Below the pieces are notes generated by a model, which saw only the letters and a list, made by a program, of their open reading frames with translations, was not told the origin of the DNA and did no database searches. DNA of 28,625 nt, taken from contig JAJIRX010001066.1 in assembly GCA_023853785.1 (NCBI GenBank), positions 1-28,625 of the forward strand, written 5' to 3'. Source of the stretch: Psilocybe azurescens (lineage: Eukaryota > Basidiomycota > Agaricomycetes > Agaricales > Agrocybaceae). This document shows positions 1 to 8,662 of this stretch, in pieces. Both the position numbers and the translations under genes were made by a program. Position 1 is the first letter of the stretch. Each line of letters starts with the position of its first letter.

Positions 1-754
1 GAAGGTGGGTGCTGCAGATGTCGCCGAGCGGCCTCCCAAATTTTGCAATTTGAATGTGTTTCACGAGACTGGTATGTCCTGAAAAGCACTGGAATGTCCA
101 TGTTGTGGGCGTTCTTTGCGCAGACGAAGCTAATATGTCTTCGAATTCAAAATCCAAATGCATGGAAGAGTAAGTAATATACTCACGTTCGGCAGTCTCC
201 AGCTCCGATCACCTTCTAATAAGGGTGATTCGGAATCATCAGTTACGGTCTTCACAACAGATTTCATCACTGCTTCGAGTTTTTCGCTTTGAATTTTCCG
301 TCTCCCCATCGTTTCATATCAGAGAAGACTTGTTTCGCCAGATCGTCGTAGTGATCTATTGCCGTGTCTACATCCATCCGAAGACGCCCAAGCATTAGGG
401 CTATTATCCTGTAAGATACAAATTTTCATGTAACGTTGGAGTAATATGAGACGATTGTAGATGTATAACGCAACGCACCCTCCAGTACTAGTACCACCAA
501 TCAGATCGAAGTAATCGCACGGCTTCGGGAGTCCGCTAAGAGGTTCTTGACCGTCCTTCTTCCGTTTCGCGTTCTCCTCAACCATCAGCCTGTGCATAAC
601 TTCTTTGATCATAAGCAGTTCCGAAAGTCCGCGAATCCCACCGCCATCTGTTCAGAGTTTACTAGTTAGCGACTCTATCTGTGAGAGAGTACAAACGGAC
701 GCATATACCTAGCGCAAGCAGCCTCAAAGGTGGTTCTTCTGCGGAGGAAGTCAT
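1..754 (-). pseudogene. Patatin-like phospholipase, 5' part, with frameshifts (runs off the left edge)
   Basis: Patatin-like serine lipases hydrolyse acyl chains of phospholipids with a Ser-Asp dyad. Four exons read on the minus strand: 754-709, 647-479, 408-187 and 129-1, all with GT-AG borders. Exon 1 starts MTSSAEEPPLRLLAL. The exon 1/2 junction restores the oxyanion-hole motif DGGGIRG, and the exon 2/3 junction restores the nucleophile motif GGTSTGG (GxSxG). Exon 4 carries TFVCAKNAHNM, VLFRTYQS and the end of the conserved EAAR segment. Three single-base shifts break the frame. A run of five A near 280-284 needs six. One extra base lies near 206-212. One missing G near 26-28 turns the expected ATSAAPTF into another frame. 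The catalytic Asp lies outside the window. In fungi this N-terminal domain is often followed by NB-ARC and repeat domains, which cannot be seen here. The family call is firm; whether it is a pseudogene or has base-call errors is open. Confidence 0.85.
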
Positions 755-1575
755 CGTTAAGATCAAGGAATCGATGTCTCGAGCCTCGAGGCGGGATGTA
801 TGACATGCTGCATGGACCTAAATTTTCACGGAAGGGCCTAGTACTCTTTACAGCGACAACTGGTTATTATCTGAAGCGGAGGAGGAACCCGAACATTGAT
901 CGATGCCCCGAGTTTCTCGTGTTGGATGGCATCCTGTGCATATGTGTGGGAACGATGAGATCGGGACGTAGTGTGGCTCGCGCGTGTGAAAGATCTGTGA
1001 TTGCATCGATAGAAAAAACATTGCCACGAATCGCCCACGATTCGTTTCCCCACTCTTCCCCCTACCTCCCATCACGGCTGTGAGGTTCGCTCAATCTCTC
1101 TTTATTGCACTCGCCGACACTCTGTTCTGCTCATTGCCTTCAGGAGTTGCCTACGATTATGAAGTTGCTCTGGTCGTCGATCGATGATATGACCTCTGTT
1201 TCCTTTCGTCTCTTTTCTTCCCAACGTATCTTGTTCCTATATCCTAAGATAACTTGGTCACCAACCTCGGCCTGGCAGCGGAAGATTCCGAGACAAGAAA
1301 ATTGGTCAGATTTCACCGACCGCACGGTCCGAAAGAGGTGGGATCATTTAAAACCCTAACCCAACGGAGCCTCGTGTGTGTTATGACTGTCGCCCCATTG
1401 TCGTGCTCATTCCTTGACACATATACCCGCACCAGCCAAGATCTGCGCAATGTGGTCGCACTTGCACCCTATCAGTGTTGCGCGGACACTCACCTCCCTC
1501 TTCCTGCCCCCTCAGTCCTCAGCACCCACGCCTGGCCTGCAAGAATTCCTGGCAGCGACGATGATATGTTGATTT
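755..1575. other. Upstream region of the patatin gene; no assigned gene
   Basis: The 5' side of the patatin gene lies here. Plus-strand frames from about 1254 to 1613 are open for about 119 codons and could hold 5' exons of the membrane-protein gene that follows, but I found no motif and no chain of phase-compatible exons. I call nothing. Confidence 0.3.
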
Positions 1576-3366
1576 GCAGAGATCGTATACACCCCCACCT
1601 TACTGGGCTCTGAGAACCACTACTTCTCTTTCGGTCCCAATGGTGCCCCCTGGTCGCTGCCGTGCTCCTCCGCCCAGTCTATCCCACTGAATCTGCGCTG
1701 TCCCTCTTCTCCAGTGCTGGCTTAGTCATCGAGCTGGGCCCAGAAGTGTCCTTGGCCCCGACTCATCTCTGCCCTCCTATGGACTCTGTTGCCCTTCCGC
1801 GCGTCGGCACCGTCCATAACCCTCTCCTAGATCTGTCCCATTTGGCTCGAGCACGCTCCTCCACCTGACTACCTCGACCAATCCCGCGAGGCGTTCAAGG
1901 AAGCCGATGGATGAGCTCCTTGCGAGTCTGGGTTTCTTTTCTGGATACCGGAAAGGAGGGTGGTGAAAAGAGAAATGGAGACGGAGATGTCCGTGCGGCG
2001 AAAGAAGAGTGGATAGAGACCCTGGAGAGAAATGGGGTGCGCTACGACGACGAGAATGTCGAGTGGGTCATGGCGCTGTCCTATGAGGCTCTAAGCTCTA
2101 AGAGCCATGTGCAGTTACTTTTCACGATGTACGTTCCTTGTCCCTGCCTGGTCCGTGGTTTGGTGGGTGGCTGAGCAGTGCAGTATATGCATTGGAAGCA
2201 AAGTTCGTCTTCTACACGTTTCCTTCGCGTCGCCGATTTTGCTATTTTCTGTCCTTTCCGGGCCTCTTTTTTGATATCTTTGCTCTTTTTATCATTTTCC
2301 TTACGTACTAATTACCTGCCTTCTCGCTGTCCGATCTCCCAGACCATTCGAACACCCAACCGATCATACATTTCCCGGCACTTGTGACTCCATAGTTCCC
2401 TTGACCAACTGTTCCGCCCAGTGCTGAAGATCTGTCGAGTTCATCGTATATCATGCAGGCTTCCCTTCCTTTCAGTATTTTTTTTACCCTTATTTCTTTC
2501 TTTTATCCCATCTTCGCCCTGCGCCTGGTGAGCCCAATAACTCGAGGTCATCTTCGTCTCCTATCCTACATGTAGTTTTCTCATATTTATTTTCTCATCC
2601 GCACCCAGTCGTTACTGAACTACCCTGTCATTCGAAGATATGAATTTGTATCCGCCAAAGGCAACGAAATTGGCATCCAGTCTCGATGCCAGGATCTACG
2701 GAAACAGTTGAGGCCTGTACGACTTTGGTATGTTATCTACGACATTAATTACCTGATGTCCCGCAGAAAGCCGCCGCATTATCAGATGAAAGGGAGACGA
2801 AAATGGGATCTGATGTGTCAAACCAGGTATACCATCACAACCAACGTCTACTGTTCTCTCCCTGGTCATCAATGTACCTCTGTCATACTCTCTTCGCCTA
2901 TGTACCTCTCATGCTCATCTCGATAGCTGTCTATAATTGGCAGTATTGAAAGTTTGCTTGAAATTTTGTGATCTCTCGTTCCACTCTCCCGATTTTTACT
3001 TCTAACAAGCCTCATTGATAACTAGAGCTCCTACACCTGGACTTTCAAAGCCTCTGTCGACGTGTGCCTCGTTCTATATCATGGGATGTCTTTCGTCGCG
3101 TCCTAGCTCAAAGTTTGCATTAGAGGTAAGCTTCTCGGTTGAAGCTTTCGGTTTCTACATGAAATTATATCGCATGTGGTCTATTCTTCCGCTCTCGTGC
3201 TTTCTTGTAATTTTTTTTATTTCACACTTTGAATTACGATTCATCTTACGCTTGTCGATAACATATCCGAACCCAGGCACCTGCTCCAAATTTCAGTTCC
3301 CAACTCTCAATGGTTAAAAGATACTCAGAGCCATCGTCTTTGCGCCCTGCATACCAAGTCATATGA
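1576..3366 (+). pseudogene. Multi-exon polytopic membrane protein of a basidiomycete family, frameshifted
   Basis: The reading was built by chaining phase-compatible GT-AG exons. The 3' part is consistent: exons ending at 2128, then 2179-2304, 2343-2527, 2609-2716, 2767-2942, 3026-3125 and 3277-3366 (TGA). The soluble part before 2128 contains AKEEWIETLERNGVRYDDEN and ALSYEALSSKSHVQ. Hydrophobic segments follow: FCYFLSFPGLFFDIFALFII, FSIFFTLISFFYPIFALRL and YLCHTLFAYVPLMLISIAVY, giving at least three membrane passes and a Ser-rich tail ending LRPAYQVI. Exon 2343-2527 is one base too long for its phases; an extra C in CCC at 2417-2419 explains it. Upstream of about 2000 the likely protein (for example LLGSENHYFSFGPNGAPWS, then PPPDYLDQSREAFKEADG) jumps frame several times, so the 5' half is decayed or misread and its start is unknown. 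An intact 182-codon reading from ATG 2453 is possible. I do not know a function. Confidence 0.6.
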
Positions 3367-4911
3367 TTGATCTGACCGTCCTTAAGGCGATACGTTTAAA
3401 ATAGAGGCAAGTCTGTCGATTTCTTGTTTGCATATAGGTCCCCCGTTATGTGATCGTTCCTCCCCTAATTTCATAAGCTGGTTTTACGGATTGGTTAGTT
3501 CTCGTTTTGATCTCCTATTTTTGTTATCCTGAATACCTTTATAGGCACCCAGGGAATCTTCGCTGAGCCACCTCAGCTATTTTCAAAAGAACCACGTTCC
3601 ATTTTGCGGAACATGTTTTGTCTTGCGGCTAAGTCATCGCTTGTCTATGTCTTATGGTCATCATCTTACTGTTCTCTATATTTGCTTTCTTTCTCTCGGC
3701 CGTCGGTTGTAGGCCCTCAACTTTTGTTAATGGTATTACAAATACATCGAAACCTCGTGAGACGTTGTGAGTTCGAAAGGTGAACAAAAAATAAACTCCA
3801 TTTACTCAGGAGGGTTCCATAGACTGCTATGTATGTAAGTAATGTAATAAGAATTGGTCTTGTCATTAGCAAGATTATAAGACGAGATAGAGAGCGAACA
3901 CGAGTCAAAAAGAAGGATGGATTGAACTGATTTTCTACGCTACAACGGGGCAGTATTTATACCATCCAAGTATGTAGAATGAGTCATGATTATACGGAGA
4001 AATTGAGAAGAGAAGAGCTGAGAAATTAATATGGGATCAAGGAAGAGAATAAACATGTGGAAACAACAATAAGAATGTTATATTTACATGAGATGAGCGG
4101 GAGCGAAAGCAAATGATTCATGCATTGCCCGGACATAATCTCGAAAGGGGAAGTGAATTGTGAAAGAGTGAAATGGGTGCGACGAGTGGCGCATGTGGAT
4201 AAGCGGGAAACGGTCAGATTCCATGCGCAGCCAGAGATGACCTATTACCATTTCCAGCCAGTAAATGGCGGGCAAGTGTCTTCACCTCAATTGCTTCACC
4301 TTTGTGAAAGTTGTTACCATATTTTTATGACATAACATGACGCATCGCGATACTTGAAGCTTGTACATCCCACCTCGCCAAAAATCCAAATCCAAACCTG
4401 ATCCAAACACGAGCATGAACCTGAAGTGCGCAGGCATCACATCATAATCATACCCGAACCTATACACATCCCATCGTCTCGAATTGCATTTGAACATGTC
4501 AAGAGCGATCATAGTTGAAATCGTGACCGATGAACACCATACGTCGAAGGCAAAGACACAAAACGTCCAAAGACGAACACAACACGAACATTGAACATCG
4601 GTCATTGAAACAAAAAAAAGTTGGATAAGCAAGTAAGCGTAAGTATATAGAGTATGGTACAAGAAGGAAGGAAGAAGACATGCTGCCCTGGGAATCAAAA
4701 GACGGACGGACTCGGACTTGAACTCGGAAAATGATGATGATGAAAAAGAGAAGACGCCGACGAACGGAAAAAGACGACGATGATTCAAGAGAAAAAAAAC
4801 CATCGAACAAGAAAGAAAAACGGAAATATCGAGTAGATCTCTGCAGACTCAAACTCAAGAAGGAAGGAAGAAACCGAGACACTGCAACACCATAACGGAC
4901 TTGAGAGTTCA
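3367..4911. other. Intergenic, A/T- and purine-rich
   Basis: I see no supported gene. The plus strand from about 4600 to 4960 is rich in GAA and GGAAG words, so the minus strand gives long Phe/Ser/Leu frames (up to 173 codons) that have no motif and are best explained by composition. This stretch was searched on the minus strand for the missing last strand of PCNA without success. Confidence 0.5.
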
Positions 4912-6203
4912 CTATGAAAAGGAGCTTTTGCAAAGCAAAGCAAAAGAAAGAAAGAAAAGAAAACCCACTAGCAACGGCACATCATTGGTCATCAACAACT
5001 GCACCTTGCCGCTAAAATACGCGCTCTTGAAGAAGTTGACGAGGTATTTGAGGGAGAAGGTGAGCAAGACTTGGATGGTTTTTTGGGGGAGGTTTTGGCT
5101 TTTTCGGAGGCCTTGGAGGAGCCGTTTGCCTGCGAGGATAAAAGGGAAAGGGTGTTAATATGGCAAGGAAAGGGAAAGAATAAATAAAAGTAACGCAACG
5201 CACCTTCTTCCGCTTCTTGTTATCCCCGTCGCCATCTTCGTCGTCATCGTCCGCCTTGGGCTTGAACAACTCTTCGTCTTCCTCATCGTCGTCTTCGACC
5301 ATCTTGATGTCCTCGTCAGCCTTTTCCTTCTTGATCTTCGCCTTTTTCGCCTTCTTCCCACTACCCTGCTCCCTGTCCTCCTCCTCCTTAGCCTCCTCAT
5401 CCCCCTCCGCGCCCTCCTCCACTTTTGGCTTAATCGCGCCCCCGCTCACATACCCCCATCGCTCTGCCGCAATATCATGCTCCCATTCGCCACCTCGCCG
5501 TCGCTCGTGAACCGCACGCCCTCCTTGGAGACCTCGATGCGCACGCTCTCGCCAAGCTGGGAGAGGTCGTGCACGATGCGCGTAAACTCGGACGAGGGGA
5601 GCGTGATGCGCGCGTTGTATTCGGTCTCGGGGATGGTGACGGTGTCGGCGTCGATATCCATGAGCTTCATGTCGTATTCAGGGATGCGGTCAGAGTCTAG
5701 GGGAGGGAGGTTAGACGGGTGAGGAGGAGAAGAGAGGAGAGGAGGGGGAAAAGGGGCGAAAATAAGGAAAGGACGTGACGCGCCCATGCCACATAAACGC
5801 AAAAATAAAAAAAAGCAGAAAAAAAAAACGCACTTTTCGCTCCATACACCAGATTCAGCACGTCCGCCTCGTCCGCCGCCTTTAACGAGCATATACCATC
5901 GTCTTTTGCGCACCTGCGTACCTTTGTCAGCGACGTTAGGTTCACGCCCAGCAGCATGGGATGGTCGCCGCAGTGATGCGTGAACCCGGGGGCACCTAAA
6001 TTGACGGAGACGAGCGAGACGAGCGAGTCGTCCATGGCTTGCAGCATGATGCCTTCTTCGTTGCACTCAAAGTTGGCGTCGGTGACGAGCTCTTTGATGG
6101 CTGCACGCAACGAGGAAGAAGAGAGAGTCGCTCAGTCGGAGTGTGTATTACCATCAAGCAGCTTTTTGAGGGTGCCGGCTTCTTGGATTTTGGCTTGGAT
6201 CAT
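4912..6203 (-). pseudogene. PCNA (DNA sliding clamp) with charged insertion, frameshifted and lacking its C-terminus
   Basis: PCNA is the trimeric nuclear ring that holds DNA polymerase on the template. Exons are 6203-6152 (MIQAKIQEAGTLKKLLD), 6100-5834, 5696-5204 and 5129 to about 4969. Exon 2 carries ELVTDANFECNEEGIMLQAM and LKAADEADVLNLVY; exon 3 carries MKLMDIDAD and LSQLGESVRIEVSKEGVRF, then a long Glu/Asp/Lys-rich insertion (about 5446-5204), a feature of mushroom PCNAs. Exon 4 carries LLTFSLKYLVNFFKSAYFSG and MTNDVPLL. Defects: the frame must change by one base between about 5464 and 5476; a run of six T (5079-5084) needs seven. After DVPLL the final strand and tail of the family (ending near YYLAPKI) are absent in about 900 bases downstream. 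The loop before PMLLGVNLTSL departs from the family consensus at several positions. The promoter side keeps two cell-cycle boxes. Probably a relic copy; a functional one should exist elsewhere. Confidence 0.88.
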
Positions 6204-6247
6204 TGTTGTGGGAGGAGACGCATTGTGAGAGTGAAGGTGAGGATCGG

Positions 6248-6253
6248 ACGCGT
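6248..6253. promoter_or_regulatory. ACGCGT cell-cycle box (MCB-like), proximal
   Basis: ACGCGT is the palindromic box bound by MBF-type (Mbp1/Swi6-like) factors that switch on S-phase genes in fungi. It lies about 45 bases upstream of the PCNA start codon. The motif is seen; binding is inferred from family knowledge. Confidence 0.6.
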
Positions 6254-6292
6254 GAAGAGGGACATGACATCACTGCCACGCATGGTCACGTC

Positions 6293-6298
6293 ACGCGT
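6293..6298. promoter_or_regulatory. ACGCGT cell-cycle box (MCB-like), distal
   Basis: A second exact ACGCGT lies about 90 bases upstream of the PCNA start, 45 bases from the first. Two such boxes in under 100 bases before a replication gene are unlikely to be chance. They also lie between divergent starts (PCNA and the possible gene at 6468) and could serve both. Confidence 0.6.
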
Positions 6299-6467
6299 AA
6301 CGATTTTCGTGGAAATTTCATTCCTCGCGCGGTCCCTTGTGCTTTTTTACTTTACTCACTTGCAACAAGGCTAAACCTCGTATTCTATTCCGCACTGCTC
6401 TCTCCTATCCCGTACGCTTTGATTCTTAACACTACTTCTAACGAACGAACATGACTGCTATGAGTAA

Positions 6468-8188
6468 ATGTATGCGTCCCGGACGGAGCAGCGCAACCAG
6501 CGGCTCATCGAGGCTGAGATGGAGCAGGCTGTTGAGGAAACTGGGGCCCCCATATGACCGAGGTTCGTCTCACTCTCGTTTTCTTCCTCAGTGTCATGCA
6601 ATTAAATTTTATACTGTTATTAGGAGAAAAGGCAGCTGCTGATGTAGCCGCTTGCCACCGTGAAAGTCGGGTTCGCTGATCTCGACGGTCTGCGCTGAAC
6701 CCAAACCGCGCTGCGCAAGCTCCAGGTACGCGCCAATAGCAATGTCAATGGCACCGCCCATACCACTACCAACAGCAACAGCAACGCATTTGTAATCCTC
6801 ACCAACGCCGACCTTGCCTCCTTCTCCGTAGACGACACCATCCTCGTCTCCTCTTCCTCCTCTTCTTCGCGCCTGCTGTTCCCGCCCTCCATGTCCTCCC
6901 CTCCCCTTCCTCCCATCCCCTGTCCGCGGCCCTCACTCCGCTGGCTCGACCAGGCCGCGCGGTGGAACACCAGAAACCCACGACAACGACAACGACGAAG
7001 AGCGAAGAGCTCGTTTCGCATCGCGACCCGCCGTCTCCGCCTTCTTCCACCTCGAGTTTGGGTTCGGGTTCCATCTCCACTTCCACTTCCATTTCCACTT
7101 TGACGTCCACTTCTACGCTCTCCTTTCCTTCCAGCGTAACTGCAACCCCTCCATTCTCCCCTGCTCCTACCCCAGCTTCACCCTCCTCGGGATTTCACTT
7201 ACGCTCTGGTAGGTCTCTCGATGCAGACGCGGCCCCTGACCCGGACGCAGGCGCAGCCCTCGACGATTCAAACGCAAACTCCGACGAGGAAGACGAAGAC
7301 GAAGACGCGCTCTCCCTCTCCCTCCTCCTCCTCCTTCGCCCCCGCGCCATCTCCATCCGCGCCATCGCTAAGGGAATGCAGATCGCCAGCTATAATATTA
7401 ATACCATCATCATGCGCGCATATTGTTGCGTCTGCCGCTTTGTCGTCGTCAGCATCGTCGTCCTCATCGGCTGCCCCGAGATCTGTGATGTCACCGTCGG
7501 CGGCGGCACGGGGAGCAGACGCACGCGCGTGCCAGCACGGACATGGACGCGGACACGGACACCAGGGCGAGGGCATCACGATCGGCGCGGGAGAGGTTAT
7601 GGGTATTGCTAGGCGGGGGCGGGGACACCGACTGCAATGACGAGCCGTCGCGATCATCTTTTAATCTATTTCATCCTTCTTCTCACGCCGGCAACAACGA
7701 CAGCAGCAGCAGCAGCGAGGCGCTGCATATATCCACCATAGACTCTTTTTCTGATCTGTCCTACAACTCCAACTGCATCTACATCATCATCTACGACTTC
7801 GCGATCACGTTCTCTTTCTCATTCTCGTAATCCCATTTCCAGATATCACGCATACCCTGACGCCAAGTCACATCCGCATTCTCATTCTTATTATCACCCA
7901 CCCGCCTCCCCCTACAACAACTTTCACGACCACGATCAAGAGGACGAGGACGAACACAAGGAGTCTTGCTCTATAGATGAAGATGAAGATAGAGATACGA
8001 TGATGCTCGCGTCTATCTTATTAAGTCCGAACCCGAATGCATGTTCAGGGCCAGGTCCATGGGCGTCTTTAGCTCCTGCGATGGGTTCGGCGATGATGAT
8101 AAAGGAGGCTATCCCAGACTCGCGCTTGGACGAGGACGAGTGTGAGCGTAAGGGGTTGCTGAACGATAGCGCGACGACGACGATGCAG
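6468..8188 (+). pseudogene. Low-complexity Ser/Pro/Asp-rich protein gene, frames broken (unidentified)
   Basis: The 5' end reads MYASRTEQRNQRLIEAEMEQ followed by AVEETGAP, then hits a stop at 6555. A donor at about 6562 and acceptor ending at 6623 would lead into EKAAADVAACHRESR. Downstream, protein-like readings lie in different frames: LRKLQVRANSNVNGTAH and NAFVILTNADLASFSVDDTI (about 6700-6840); a Ser/Thr/Pro stretch ending SGFHLRSGRSLDADAAPD (about 6962-7300); and YHAYPDAKSHPHSHSYYHPP, then KEAIPDSRLDEDECERKGLL (about 7840-8188), ending at a possible donor near 8189. Most of it is predicted disordered. No domain is recognised. The jumps between frames suggest decay, although undetected short introns could explain some. 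Start and end are approximate. Confidence 0.4.
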
Positions 8189-8239
8189 GTATGAGGCGAA
8201 GGCAAAGTTAGTGGTAAAGGTTAAATAAGTGGCACGCAC

Positions 8240-8345
8240 GCAGAGTGTGTGGGCGTGGGTGTATGGGTGTGGGTGTGGGTTTATTGGGGACGGTGTGGGT
8301 GTGGGTGGCCCAGGGGCGCTGAAATGGGTGTGGGCGTGGGAATAG
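8240..8345 (+). repeat. GGGTGT-rich tract with G-quadruplex potential
   Basis: An irregular run of GGGTGT, GGGCGT and GGGTTT words gives at least eight GGG blocks with short loops on the plus strand. The unit is not the TTAGGG telomere repeat. Confidence 0.7.
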
Positions 8346-8662
8346 GACTGGAATAGGATGGAAATACGAGGGAGGAGGACTGAGGCTGAGGGCTGAGGGC
8401 TGTATCCCCTATCGTCAGCGCCGGCGTCGGAAGCTGGGCCATGGGCCCTGTCAACACTCGCTCTTGGTATCAATCCAAACGCGGACGGAGGAGGCAACTG
8501 CCACACTTGTACGCAGCGTGTGCGCTTTATGCTTTACTCGATACTGTATACAGTATCTACGTTCTCGGTAGCCCAGTTGTTGGCGACCGTCCATTCGCGA
8601 CTCACTGTCGTTTTCGGTACTACGGTATGCGTGAGGGAAGGGAAGGGACGGGGGTGCTACCT

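Noticed and set aside
3080..3366. Separate small lipid-anchored protein starting MGCLSSRPSS
   Set aside because: The upstream exon joins in phase and places this Met inside a longer protein, so an independent N-myristoylated product is not needed.
4282..4803. 173-codon minus-strand open frame
   Set aside because: It is Phe/Ser/Leu-rich because the plus strand is purine-rich; no start context, motif or conservation was seen.
7221..7657. Overlapping plus and minus open frames of 130-140 codons
   Set aside because: GC-rich triplet-like composition keeps several frames open at once; only the order of protein-like pieces on the plus strand was considered meaningful.
8240..8345. Interstitial telomere repeat
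   Set aside because: The units are GGGTGT-like and irregular; the basidiomycete telomere unit is TTAGGG.
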